Origin: Enterococcus sp. RIT-PI-f
GTDB taxonomy: Bacteria; Bacillota; Bacilli; Lactobacillales; Enterococcaceae
Assembly (NCBI RefSeq): GCF_001297065.1
Contig: NZ_LHOX01000021.1
Span: forward strand, 124,001-188,000
DNA: 64,000 nucleotides
Direction of reading: 5' to 3'
Translations under genes and position numbers: made by a program
Shown: piece by piece, positions 17,401-26,268 of the stretch
Layout of the letters: each line of letters starts with the position of its first letter
Numbering within the stretch: position 1 is the first letter of the stretch
Notes under the pieces: generated by a model
The model's input: the letters and a program-made list of their open reading frames with translations, nothing else
Told to the model about the DNA's origin: nothing
The model's database searches: none

Positions 17401-19446
17401 GTGAAAAAAAGAAAGAAGAGTATAGGACTCTATGTCATGCTCACATTAGTATTGGTGGCAGTGATCCCAATCATTGTTATGCTGACAAGTTCCTATTTGA
17501 CTACTAAGAACTTATTGATTGAAAGAAATGATTTGAACAAAGAAAGTGCAGTGAATCTTATTTTGGCAGAGGAGAAAAATCTGCGGAAGTCTACAGAGGA
17601 TAAATTGAAATCCCTTGTTGAATTGCCTGCTTTGAAAAATGAGTTCAGCATGGGAAGGATTCGTACAGATTTAGCCTCTGCGATTGCTGGGACAAACAGT
17701 TTTTTGACTACGACTTTCGGAACTGAAGATGCGGAATATATTTCTTTCAACCCACTGCCAGACGATTACAATCCCACGATTCGTCCGTGGTATAAAGGGG
17801 CGATCAAAGCTGAAGGGAAAGTGTACTGGACAGCGCCATACTTAGATACAGTGTCCAATCAGTTCGTTACATCGGCATCGATCATGGTCAAGAATTCCCG
17901 CAACCAAGTAGGCGTATTAAGCGTAGATGTTTCTTACGAAGGGATCCAAAATATTTTATCTGCCTTTACTGTTGGACGAACAGGAAATGTGTCTCTGGTC
18001 TCAGAAACTGGTGTTGTCGTCATCTCGAAAAATACCAAGCAAATCGGCAAAAATATCAAAGACGAAGAAGTGTTCAAAAAAATCAAAGCCGCAACGAGTC
18101 CAACCGGTATGATCCAATTATCAGATTCGAACAAAGTCAATGATATTCTTTATGATAAATCATCCGATTCAAATGTATGGGCGTATTCAGAAGTCCAAGC
18201 CAATGATTTAGAAAAAGAATTAGGTTCGCTTGTATGGTCGACGATCATTGTTACCATCATTATGCTGGTATTCGTTGTGCTGGTGGCCTATGCAGCAACA
18301 AAAATCGTCGGGGCGATCATCGACCACTTTAATCACTATTTCAAAAAAGTGGGCGACGGACAATTAGAAAAAATGCACCGCAAGAAAAATGCACAGGATG
18401 AAAAAATATCCTTCCATGTATTGGCAAGACAGATGGTCTACCCAGATCAAGAAGGCAATGAGATCCAGCAAATGGCAGACAATTACAATTATATGATCGA
18501 GGGTACAGGTTCGCTGATCCAAAAAGTCCAAAAAGAAAGCAGCAGTGTGGCCACTATGTCGGATTCGCTATTGGATCTATCTAAGCAAACCAATATTGCC
18601 ACTGAAGAAGTATCACAGACGATCACCGGTATTGCTGAAGTGACAGGCGCCCAAGCGCAAGAAACCGAGTATAGTGTCTCGCAAATGCAAAATCTCTCTC
18701 ATGTCGTGAAAGAATTGCGAGAAAATGTCGGTGGAATGAGCAGCAAGTCTCAAGAATCAACCAAAATCAATCAAGAAAACTTGACCATCATGGATCAGGT
18801 CGATGACAGTTGGCGGCAAGAATTGGCACATATGGAACAATTGATGCACAACATGAATGGTATGAATGATAATATTCAAAATATCAATTCGATCATTGGT
18901 GTGATCAATGATATCGCCTATCAAACCAATTTACTCGCATTGAATGCCTCCATTGAAGCGGCTAGTGCAGGGGAATCTGGCAAAGGATTTGCAGTGGTTG
19001 CGGCAGAGATTCGTAAGTTAGCTGAGCAAAGTAAAGCCTCCACAAAAGAAATCGAAGCAATTATTGAACAGATCCGAGATCAATCAAGCCAAATGGTCAA
19101 ACAAACGACCGCATCTCTAAAAGGCGGCGAACGTCAGACCAACCTGATCAAAGAAGCAATCTCTTCATCAAAAGAAGTCTTTCAACGCAGCAGCTTTATG
19201 ATCGACGGGATCCATCATATCGAAGAAGCGAGCGTCCGGATCGAGACGATCCAAAACAGCGTGCTAGAGAATTTGGAAAATATTTCTGCTTCAACAGAAG
19301 AAAACGCGGCAGGTACACAAGAAGTATCAGCCAATGCTGAAGAAGTGATGGCCACGATGGATGAGTTTACAAATCATGTAGCTGATCTAAGAGATATTGC
19401 CGAGTCTCTGAAGGAATTAACGAACAAGTTTGATGTACTAGATTGA
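17401..19446 (+). CDS. Methyl-accepting chemotaxis protein 1, dCache sensor
   Basis: 681 residues, GTG start with AAAGGAG 10 bases upstream. TM1 (about 10-32), an extracellular double-Cache domain (about 35-270), TM2 (about 276-300), a HAMP-like linker and a cytoplasmic signalling coiled coil whose tip lies near residues 500-545 ([14 protein letters not shown]). The Cache domain contains Y123-x4-R128-P-W130-Y131, a downstream Y147 and D176, fitting the amino-acid-binding dCache pattern. It should send signals to CheA via CheW. The tip reads [12 protein letters not shown], with Ser522 where nearly all receptors have Arg. It has its own SigD promoter and stands outside the big operon, next to convergent motAB. 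Confidence 0.95.
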   Translation: MKKRKKSIGLYVMLTLVLVAVIPIIVMLTSSYLTTKNLLIERNDLNKESAVNLILAEEKNLRKSTEDKLKSLVELPALKNEFSMGRIRTDLASAIAGTNSFLTTTFGTEDAEYISFNPLPDDYNPTIRPWYKGAIKAEGKVYWTAPYLDTVSNQFVTSASIMVKNSRNQVGVLSVDVSYEGIQNILSAFTVGRTGNVSLVSETGVVVISKNTKQIGKNIKDEEVFKKIKAATSPTGMIQLSDSNKVNDILYDKSSDSNVWAYSEVQANDLEKELGSLVWSTIIVTIIMLVFVVLVAYAATKIVGAIIDHFNHYFKKVGDGQLEKMHRKKNAQDEKISFHVLARQMVYPDQEGNEIQQMADNYNYMIEGTGSLIQKVQKESSSVATMSDSLLDLSKQTNIATEEVSQTITGIAEVTGAQAQETEYSVSQMQNLSHVVKELRENVGGMSSKSQESTKINQENLTIMDQVDDSWRQELAHMEQLMHNMNGMNDNIQNINSIIGVINDIAYQTNLLALNASIEAASAGESGKGFAVVAAEIRKLAEQSKASTKEIEAIIEQIRDQSSQMVKQTTASLKGGERQTNLIKEAISSSKEVFQRSSFMIDGIHHIEEASVRIETIQNSVLENLENISASTEENAAGTQEVSANAEEVMATMDEFTNHVADLRDIAESLKELTNKFDVLD

Positions 19447-19459
19447 TCCAACTAAATCA

Positions 19460-19505
19460 AAAAGAGCCATTGCCGCGGCATCTATCCCGCAGCAATGGCT
19501 CTTTT
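19460..19505. terminator. Bidirectional terminator between mcp1 and motB
   Basis: Perfect 14-bp stem AAAAGAGCCATTGC (19460-19473) / GCAATGGCTCTTTT (19492-19505); A-tract on one side and T-tract on the other. Confidence 0.9.
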
Positions 19506-19510
19506 GTCGT

Positions 19511-19552
19511 AAAAAAACCTCTAGCCACGCTGCAGGTGCGCATGGCTAAAGG
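19511..19552 (-). terminator. Terminator after motB
   Basis: On the minus strand, a 13-bp stem with G-U pairs (19552-19540 with 19530-19518) leads into seven T residues (19517-19511), just past the motB stop. Confidence 0.85.
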
Positions 19553-19571
19553 ATGAATGTGGAAAAAGTAC

Positions 19572-20336
19572 TTATTCATTTTCTGTGTTCGTTCGTTGGA
19601 TGATCATTTCTACACGCCGATTTTCAGAACGGCCTTGCGCAGTTTGATTGTCTGCTTTAGGCTCGGTATCGGCGAAAGCTTGGATCGCTGCATTCTTTTC
19701 AAGAATCACGCCCTTGGATATAAAGTAATTCATCACCGTGATCGCACGGGCAGAACTTAGCTCCCAATTGGACTGATAACGGCCAGTCCCTTTTTCGGGA
19801 ACATTGTCGGTATGACCTGCAATAATGATTTTATTTTCTTTTAATTTTTTCAACGAAGTAGCCAAGAGATCCAATGATTGTTTCGTAGTTGCTGTCATAT
19901 CGGCACTGCCTGAAGCGAAAAGAATGCTGCTGGCAAGGGTGATATGCAAACCGTCTGATTCCAATTTGACTTCGGTTTGGTCTTTTAAGCCGGAATCTGC
20001 CAATTCTTGGGTCAATTGCGTACTGATGGTCTGGAGTTGCTGATTTTCCAGTTGGGCCTGGGTAGCGGCTTCTTGCGCTTGTGCTTCGGCTGATGTTGTC
20101 GCTTTTTTATTGGTTGTAGCGCCCATATCGATGACTGAACCAATCACTGAAGACGTACTGTGATGGCTAGAAAGAATGGTGCCAAACTCGCTTTTGATTT
20201 CTTGAAACTTTTTATCATCCACTTTTGCCATGGCGAACATCACGATGAATAAGGCCAGTAAAAGGGTCAACATATCTGAGTATGGCAAGAGCCAAGCCTC
20301 GTCTACGTGCTCTTCATGTTTCTTTTTTCGTTTCAT
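19572..20336 (-). CDS. motB: Flagellar stator protein MotB
   Basis: 254 residues. A short basic cytoplasmic N-terminus leads into one membrane helix starting near Trp15; Asp21 (in PYSDMLTLLLA) is the proton-carrying residue. After a Gln/Ala-rich linker, the C-terminal OmpA-like peptidoglycan-binding domain (about 125-250) has AGHTDNVP and NWELSSARA. With MotA it forms the stator that couples proton flow to rotation. It starts 15 bases after motA. Confidence 0.97.
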   Translation of the reverse strand: MKRKKKHEEHVDEAWLLPYSDMLTLLLALFIVMFAMAKVDDKKFQEIKSEFGTILSSHHSTSSVIGSVIDMGATTNKKATTSAEAQAQEAATQAQLENQQLQTISTQLTQELADSGLKDQTEVKLESDGLHITLASSILFASGSADMTATTKQSLDLLATSLKKLKENKIIIAGHTDNVPEKGTGRYQSNWELSSARAITVMNYFISKGVILEKNAAIQAFADTEPKADNQTAQGRSENRRVEMIIQRTNTENE

Positions 20337-20350
20337 AGCATGTGCACTCC

Positions 20351-21112
20351 CTAAGATTCTGCCCGCTTATTTGGTTCGATCAAACTGTACAATTTTTTCT
20401 CGATACTTTTTGGTGACTGCCCAGCCTGGATGGCCAATACACCCTCTACGATGATTGACATGACCTGCACTTCTTGCTCAGATTTCAAGGTCAATCGTGC
20501 GCTGAAAGGAATAAAAAGGACGTAGCCGAAGAAAATCCCGTACAAGGTTGCCACAAACGCGGCTGATATCATATGACCGAGGGCCTCAACATCTTCTAAA
20601 TTTCCTAAAGCACCAATCAACCCGATCACGGCACCTAATACCCCAAGTGTCGGGGAACTTGTGCCGGCCGTTTTAAAGATCGAGGCGCCAATGCGGTGTC
20701 GATCTTCGATACCGTAAATCTCATTTTCCATGATTTCTTGAATCTGTTCAGCGGCAATGCCATCTACAACCATCTCTAACCCTTTCTTCAAAAACGGATC
20801 TTCCAAGTTTTGAATGGCACCTTCGAGAGAGAGCAGCCCGTCGCGACGAGCTTTATTTGCTAAATCCACGATATCAGTGATCGTGGTTTTTAAGTCATAT
20901 TCTTTATTGCGCAAGAGTACCCCAAAAATTTTGGGAATCCGTTTGATATCACTGCTAGGAAATGAGTTTACGACTGCTGCAGCTACGCCGACAAAAATAA
21001 TGATCGCGGCGGCTGGATTGATCAGTACCGCCACATTGGCGCCTTTAACGATCATTCCAACAATAACTGATACTAGTCCTAAAACAATACCGATCAGTAA
21101 GAAAAAATCCAT
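20351..21112 (-). CDS. motA: Flagellar stator protein MotA
   Basis: Start taken at 21112 (MDFFLLIG), with GGAGGA 8 bases upstream; an in-frame ATG at 21142 has no such site. About 253 residues, four membrane helices, a large cytoplasmic loop with Arg and Glu residues that contact FliG, and the TM3 proline in SSPTLGVLGAVIGL. Encoded divergently from the main flagellar operon with its own SigD-type promoter, so motors can be energised late in assembly. Confidence 0.96.
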   Translation of the reverse strand: MDFFLLIGIVLGLVSVIVGMIVKGANVAVLINPAAAIIIFVGVAAAVVNSFPSSDIKRIPKIFGVLLRNKEYDLKTTITDIVDLANKARRDGLLSLEGAIQNLEDPFLKKGLEMVVDGIAAEQIQEIMENEIYGIEDRHRIGASIFKTAGTSSPTLGVLGAVIGLIGALGNLEDVEALGHMISAAFVATLYGIFFGYVLFIPFSARLTLKSEQEVQVMSIIVEGVLAIQAGQSPKSIEKKLYSLIEPNKRAES

Positions 21113-21162
21113 CCTTTGTATCCTCCTAGCGTCATTCCACATGATTTTTTACCTATTTATTT

Positions 21163-21189
21163 CTATCGGCAGGAAATGACCGATGTTAA
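21163..21189 (-). promoter_or_regulatory. SigD/FliA-type promoter of motAB
   Basis: On the minus strand: TTAA (21189-21186), exactly 15 bases, GCCGATAG (21170-21163). About 50 bases before the motA ATG. Confidence 0.8.
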
Positions 21190-21590
21190 GTGTAAAAAAA
21201 ATTTTTTTGTGAAAAATAACTAAATTATATTTTTATTTTAATAATATTTTGTTGTTTATTCTTGTGAATTACATAAAATTTGAAAATGGTCTAGTTTGTT
21301 TTCCTAAAGTGTTCTAGCATGTGATAACGTTTTTTTAAAAATGGCTTCCTCCTTAGATACTAATGGAATTATCATCAAATAAAAAAATAATAATGGTTAT
21401 TTTGGATAAAGGATGTTTTTTTATTAATGAATCCTTGGTAAATAATCATCCTCATCCAATCTATAAACCGCTTTATATTTATTTGGTAATTTTAATAACT
21501 TCTCCTCAAATCCCTATGAAACAGCGTTTAACAAATAACAGAACAAACTTGTAATGCAAATGTCATCACCGTAAACATTAAAAAATCAAA
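21190..21590. other. AT-rich divergent intergenic region, no gene seen
   Basis: About 400 bases of A/T-rich DNA between the motAB and flgB promoters. Long A and T runs (for example 21197-21211 and 21217-21255) suggest intrinsically bent DNA. An open frame at 21363-21554 has no ribosome binding site and a low-complexity product, so it is not called. A half-matching cre sequence lies at 21321-21336. Likely a landing zone for regulators of the flagellar master promoter; no specific site is proven. Confidence 0.5.
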
Positions 21591-21619
21591 TTGTAAAATA
21601 AATTTAATTCTACTATAAT
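21591..21619 (+). promoter_or_regulatory. Sigma-A promoter of the main flagellar operon
   Basis: TTGTAA (21591-21596), 17-base spacer, perfect TATAAT (21614-21619). Transcription would start near 21626, giving a leader of about 113 bases before flgB. No SigD-type motif precedes flgB, consistent with an early-class operon that encodes the late sigma factor. Confidence 0.75.
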
Positions 21620-21738
21620 GACATCACGTCTTCTTGTTTTTTTAATAATTAGCAAAAAAATAATGAAAATCATGAGTTTCTGTCCTATCAAATGAAAAAC
21701 TGTATTGGTACAGGAAGTGAAAAGGAGTTCTTGCGCTG

Positions 21739-22083
21739 ATGGATACATATGAATTACTAAAAACTGCCCTTAACGTTTCTTCACAAAGAGCAGAATTGAT
21801 CTCTTCAAATATTGCAAATGTCAATACAGATGGCTACAAAGCCAAACGAATCGTGTTTGAAAGTGAACTGAAGCAAGCCCTCGAGTCGAATGGATCGACA
21901 GCAGCTTCTCAAGTAAAACCGCAAATCACAAAAAATGCAAGTACCAGTATCAAAGACAACGGCAACAATGTAGATTTGGAAGTCGAAATGCTGGACCAAG
22001 CTGCTAATGGCTTATATTACAGTGCCTTGACTGCACAAGTCAATGGCCGTTTGCAAATGATGAATATGGTCTTAAGCAACTGA
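21739..22083 (+). CDS. flgB: Flagellar basal-body rod protein FlgB
   Basis: 114 residues, slightly shorter than Bacillus FlgB. The N-terminal rod-protein motif SSNIANVNTDGYKAK and the C-terminal coiled-coil segment are present. It forms the proximal rod in the periplasm-equivalent zone and is exported by the flagellar type III apparatus. First gene of the flagellar operon; AAGGAG lies about 11 bases before the ATG. flgC follows after 14 bases. Confidence 0.95.
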   Translation: MDTYELLKTALNVSSQRAELISSNIANVNTDGYKAKRIVFESELKQALESNGSTAASQVKPQITKNASTSIKDNGNNVDLEVEMLDQAANGLYYSALTAQVNGRLQMMNMVLSN

Positions 22084-22097
22084 TGGAGGAATGACGA

Positions 22098-22517
22098 GTG
22101 GGGATCTTTAATGGGTTAACGATCAATGCCAGTGGGTTGGCATTAGAAAGATTGAAATTAGATACGATATCTGCAAATATCGCAAATGTGAATACAAACC
22201 AGACAACGGATACAGAAGCATATCAAAAAAAGAGTGTTCAGTTTTCTGAAAATTTGAAAAATAGCCAAAACGGTTTATCCAGTGAGAGTGCAGGTGTCAA
22301 AGTCACTGGAATCGATATAGATGATTCTGTCAAACTCGCTTATGATCCGACAAATGAAGCGGCAGATGAAAATGGCTATGTCGCACAATCCAATGTCGAT
22401 ATCGCAGATGAAATGGTGCAAATGATCCAAACGGTGCGCACGTATGAAGCCAATGTTTCAGCTTCTGAAATGAATAAAACGATTCTCAAAAAAGCATTAG
22501 AAATCTCAAAGGGGTAG
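22098..22517 (+). CDS. flgC: Flagellar basal-body rod protein FlgC
   Basis: 139 residues with a GTG start after GGAGG. N-terminal SANIANVNTNQT and the C-terminal VDIADEMVQMIQTVRTYEANVSA are the paired helices of axial proteins. Proximal rod subunit; fliE follows after 6 bases, the usual flgB-flgC-fliE trio. Confidence 0.96.
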   Translation: MGIFNGLTINASGLALERLKLDTISANIANVNTNQTTDTEAYQKKSVQFSENLKNSQNGLSSESAGVKVTGIDIDDSVKLAYDPTNEAADENGYVAQSNVDIADEMVQMIQTVRTYEANVSASEMNKTILKKALEISKG

Positions 22518-22523
22518 ACATAG

Positions 22524-22850
22524 ATGGATGGACTTTTGACGACACAAGGATTAACTGATTATCAAAGCGCTTTGCGCACATTGGGTACCAGCAGTACAAC
22601 CGATCAAGAAACAAATTCGGTGGCAAGCGGCAACAGTTTCAGCAGCTATTTGACTGATGCGGTTGATCAATTGAATCAGAAAACAGCAACGATGAATCAA
22701 GATACGGTCAATTTGATCACAGGGGATGAAAGTGATTTAGGCAATGTCATGATTCGGATGACGGAAGCACAGTTGGCTTTGCAGACGGCGGTCCAAGTCA
22801 GAAATAAATGTTTGGAAGCGTACAATGATGTCAAAAATATGCAGTTTTAG
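22524..22850 (+). CDS. fliE: Flagellar hook-basal body protein FliE
   Basis: 108 residues. The C-terminal segment with VMIRMTEAQLALQTAVQVRNK is the signature that joins the rod to the MS ring. AAAGGGG precedes the ATG. The N-terminal Ser/Thr-rich half is variable in the family. Confidence 0.95.
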   Translation: MDGLLTTQGLTDYQSALRTLGTSSTTDQETNSVASGNSFSSYLTDAVDQLNQKTATMNQDTVNLITGDESDLGNVMIRMTEAQLALQTAVQVRNKCLEAYNDVKNMQF

Positions 22851-22874
22851 CAGTTGGTGAGGGAATAAGGATAA

Positions 22875-24506
22875 ATGATGGAAAAAGTGAACGACTGGGC
22901 AGGGCAGATCAAGGACCGTTGGCAAACACAAAGTACCTTAAAGAAATTAATCGTAGTCCTTACTGTTATCAGTATTCTCGGTATCGCTGCGACTACATAT
23001 TATTTAAATACACGGATCGAATACGGGGTATTGTTCAGTGATTTAAGCGACGCGGATGCTGGAACGATCACCAAAGATTTAGATGAACAGCAAATTGCCT
23101 ACAAATTAACAGACAATGGAACGACGATCATGATCGATCAAACACAAATCGATACTTATCGTATCAACTTGGCGGTTGACAATAAACTGCCAAATACCAG
23201 TACAGGTTTTGAGTTGTTTGATGATACCAGCATCATGACAACGGATGAAGATCGAAAGATCATGTATCAACGCGCATTGACCGGTGAGTTGCAACGCGCA
23301 ATCGAAACCATCGACGCAGTTCAAACAGCAAAAGTGATTTTGGTGATGCCGGAAGAAAGTGTCTTTGCTTCTGAAGAAAGTACCCCCACCGCGTCGATCG
23401 TTTTAACTTTAAAAAGCCAACAAATCTCAGCGGAGTCCGTTCAAGGCATCGTCACATTGACCGCAGGTGCTGTTGAAAATTTAAAGCCTGAAAATGTGAA
23501 AGTCGTTGATAGTGCAGGGAATACCTTGACAACGACAGAAGATGAAACTGGACAGCTAAGTGGGCTGAACAGCAAATATATCCAAATCAAAGATACATAT
23601 GAAAAGACCTTAGAAGAGAAGGTCGCCAAATTGCTGGCACCTATCTATGGGGCAGATAAATTCCAAATATCAATCAATTTGGATCTGAATTTTGATTCAA
23701 TCGAACGAACAAAAGTGACCTATGATGATCCGGAAATCAAAAGTGAAACAGTGCAAGCGTCTGGTTCTGCAGGCGCTGTTGAAGAAGCCCAAACTGGCAC
23801 CGTCGATGACAATGTGTCGAATGTCACGGGGGATGATGCTGAGGGAAGTAATTCGTATAGTCGTTCAGTTGAAAATGAATTAGATACTGAAACAACCACG
23901 ACGATCAGCGCGCCAGGGATGATCGAACGAATGACGAGTTCGGTCGTCGTCAATGCGGATCTCTCGCAAGCGGATCAAGAAGAACTACAACAATTGATTG
24001 CTAGTGCGGTTGGTTACGACGCTGCGCGGGGCGATCAAATTGCGATCCAAGGTTTCGATTTTGCCCAAACAGAAGTAGCGGCAACAGACGAACCAGCAGT
24101 GACAGAACAGTTATCAGCGGCGAAAAATTATATCAAATACGCGATATATGGCGGGATTTCCTTAACGTTGCTGTTGGTCATCGTCTTGATTACAGGGCTT
24201 TTGCGCAGAAGACGGGGAGAGGATTCATTCGATGTGGATGTCACGGATGATGCAGCATTCAGTCAGCCTTCAGCTGCTAACAGCAACTATCCGCGCACGC
24301 CAGCGCAAGAGGTCGTATTTGGCGGATTAGGCGTCAATGAAGCGAAGCAGTCAGCAGGAAAAGATACCCCTTTGCAACCAGCAGATGAGAAAGGGTCAGA
24401 AGACTTTTCAGAACACCCTACACTTGATCAATCTGCCAAACATTATGCGGAAAGCAATCCTGAAGTCGCTGCTGAACTGATCAAAGCATGGATGAAAGAG
24501 AAATAA
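22875..24506 (+). CDS. fliF: Flagellar MS-ring protein FliF
   Basis: 543 residues. N-terminal membrane helix (about 22-42), YscJ-type ring-building domains (about 45-215), a large variable region including an acidic Thr/Ser stretch near 300-330, a second helix (about 422-444) and a cytoplasmic C-terminus ending in VAAELIKAWMKEK, which binds FliG. It forms the MS ring, the base on which rod, switch and export gate assemble. Two tandem ATGs (22875 and 22878) are both possible starts. Confidence 0.96.
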   Translation: MMEKVNDWAGQIKDRWQTQSTLKKLIVVLTVISILGIAATTYYLNTRIEYGVLFSDLSDADAGTITKDLDEQQIAYKLTDNGTTIMIDQTQIDTYRINLAVDNKLPNTSTGFELFDDTSIMTTDEDRKIMYQRALTGELQRAIETIDAVQTAKVILVMPEESVFASEESTPTASIVLTLKSQQISAESVQGIVTLTAGAVENLKPENVKVVDSAGNTLTTTEDETGQLSGLNSKYIQIKDTYEKTLEEKVAKLLAPIYGADKFQISINLDLNFDSIERTKVTYDDPEIKSETVQASGSAGAVEEAQTGTVDDNVSNVTGDDAEGSNSYSRSVENELDTETTTTISAPGMIERMTSSVVVNADLSQADQEELQQLIASAVGYDAARGDQIAIQGFDFAQTEVAATDEPAVTEQLSAAKNYIKYAIYGGISLTLLLVIVLITGLLRRRRGEDSFDVDVTDDAAFSQPSAANSNYPRTPAQEVVFGGLGVNEAKQSAGKDTPLQPADEKGSEDFSEHPTLDQSAKHYAESNPEVAAELIKAWMKEK

Positions 24507-24518
24507 AGGGGGAAGATC

Positions 24519-25523
24519 ATGGATACAATGGATGGTGTAAAGAAAGCTGCGATCCTTTTGATTTCATTAGGATCAGACACGTCGGCGAAAATCATGAAAC
24601 TTTTACCTGAAACTTTCATTCAAAAGGTCAGTTATGAGATTGCCAATATAGATTTTGTTCGTCCAGAAGAGCGAGATCAAGTGCTGGAGGAGTTTTCTCA
24701 TACAACGACAGCGCGGAAATATGTGTTAGATGGTGGGATCGATTACGCCAAAAATTTACTGAATCAAGCCTTAGGTCCGCAAAAAGCCAAAGAAGTCATC
24801 GACGTGTTGACGCAAATCCAATTGAGAGAACGGCCCTTCAATATTGCCCGTAAAGCAGATGTCCAACAATTGACTAATCTATTGATTGGTGAGCATCCGC
24901 AAACTGTGGCTTTGATTTTATGCTATATGCAGCCAGATAAAGCAGCTAGTGTCCTCTCGCAATTTCCGGGTCATCTGCAAGTGGAGATTGCTGAACGTAT
25001 CGGTACGATCTCTAGTACGTCGCCCTTGGTGATCGAGCGAATCGAGAAAGTGATCGAGAATAAATTTTCAAATTATATTGAGAATGATACGGAAAATGTT
25101 GGCGGCGTCCACACCTTAGTTGAAATACTGAACTCAGTGAGCCGTAGTACAGAAAAAAATATCTTAAGTGATTTAGAAAAACGCCAACCAGAGTTATCGA
25201 ATGAGGTGAAATCAAGTCTGTTCACCTTTGAAGATATCGTGACCTTAGATCGTTTGGATGTCCAAAAAGTCTTGCGGGATGTCCAAAATGATGTCTTGGT
25301 TTTGGCGTTGAAAGGAACAACGGAAGATATCAAGCAATTCATTTTCTCAAATCTATCCTCTCGTGCCGTGGAAAACTTGCAAGAAGAGATTCAGTTTATG
25401 GGGCCTACACGCTTGTCTGCAGTGGAAGAAGCGCAGCAAAGTGTGGTCGCCGTCATTCGTCGTTTAGATGAAACCGGTGAGATCTACATCGGAAGGGGCG
25501 ATCAAGATGCAGTGGTCAAATAG
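24519..25523 (+). CDS. fliG: Flagellar motor switch protein FliG
   Basis: 334 residues. Middle-domain EHPQTVALIL and the C-terminal torque helix FEDIVTLDRLDVQKVLRDV with charged residues facing MotA are present. It links FliF to FliM and transmits torque. Its end overlaps the fliH start by 17 bases. Confidence 0.97.
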   Translation: MDTMDGVKKAAILLISLGSDTSAKIMKLLPETFIQKVSYEIANIDFVRPEERDQVLEEFSHTTTARKYVLDGGIDYAKNLLNQALGPQKAKEVIDVLTQIQLRERPFNIARKADVQQLTNLLIGEHPQTVALILCYMQPDKAASVLSQFPGHLQVEIAERIGTISSTSPLVIERIEKVIENKFSNYIENDTENVGGVHTLVEILNSVSRSTEKNILSDLEKRQPELSNEVKSSLFTFEDIVTLDRLDVQKVLRDVQNDVLVLALKGTTEDIKQFIFSNLSSRAVENLQEEIQFMGPTRLSAVEEAQQSVVAVIRRLDETGEIYIGRGDQDAVVK

Positions 25524-26268
25524 TCCCTTGCTAAAGCAACAAAGCGTCAAAGAAGCGGATTCGGCGCGCAATATCATGACGGATACAACACCAGCTGTCA
25601 AATATCCGGACATGACGGACCATCAAACTGAGGTCCTGCGTCGTACGCGGGAATTAGAACAAATGCGGCATTTAGAGCAGTTGGAAGCTTTAAAAGAGCA
25701 ACTCATCAATGATGCCAAAGCGCAGGCAACACAAATCAGAGAAGAAGCACAGCAAGCCGGCTATTCTGTCGGGCAAGAAGCGGGGTATCAGCAAGGCTAT
25801 CAAGAGGGGATCGCAGCTGCTCAAGCTGATGCTGCTGCTTTATTGAGTCAAGCAGAAGAGGCGGTCAAAGCAGCAACGGCAGAAGTCAATTTGTTTCGTC
25901 AGGAGAAACAGCAAGATATGGTGCAATATGGAGTCAGTATTGCTGAAGCCCTGATTGAACAGCGTTTTACAGAAAATCAGGAAGCCTATCTGGGTTTTGC
26001 TGAGTCGGTGTTAAGGCAATTTGAACAGCCGGATATCTTTATCACTGTCCGTTGCGGCATAACACATGTGGAGGCATTAAGAGAATTGCTAGACAACAAA
26101 AAAGAAACCATTGCCCATTTTCGCTATGTTTTACTGCCAGATGAACAAATGGCCCCGTTTGATTTCCATATCGAATCCGACCATGCATTAGCTGTATTCG
26201 AATTGGATAAAGAAATTTCACGGTTCCGCCAAAAAGTCATGGAAAGAGAAGGAACGTACAATGATTGA
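25507..26268 (+). CDS. fliH: Flagellar export stator protein FliH
   Basis: Start set at ATG 25507, preceded by GGAAGGGG; an upstream in-frame ATG (25468) lies within fliG. About 253 residues: a long Gln/Glu/Ala-rich coiled coil (about 40-145), with GxxxG-like stretches (GYSVGQEAGYQQGYQEG) typical of FliH, then the globular C-terminal part. It regulates the FliI ATPase. It overlaps fliI by 8 bases. Confidence 0.92.
   Translation: MQWSNSPLLKQQSVKEADSARNIMTDTTPAVKYPDMTDHQTEVLRRTRELEQMRHLEQLEALKEQLINDAKAQATQIREEAQQAGYSVGQEAGYQQGYQEGIAAAQADAAALLSQAEEAVKAATAEVNLFRQEKQQDMVQYGVSIAEALIEQRFTENQEAYLGFAESVLRQFEQPDIFITVRCGITHVEALRELLDNKKETIAHFRYVLLPDEQMAPFDFHIESDHALAVFELDKEISRFRQKVMEREGTYND

Noticed and set aside
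21363-21554. 63-codon open frame in the AT-rich region before flgB
   Set aside because: No ribosome binding site, low-complexity Ile/Asn/Lys composition expected by chance in AT-rich DNA, and no recognisable family.
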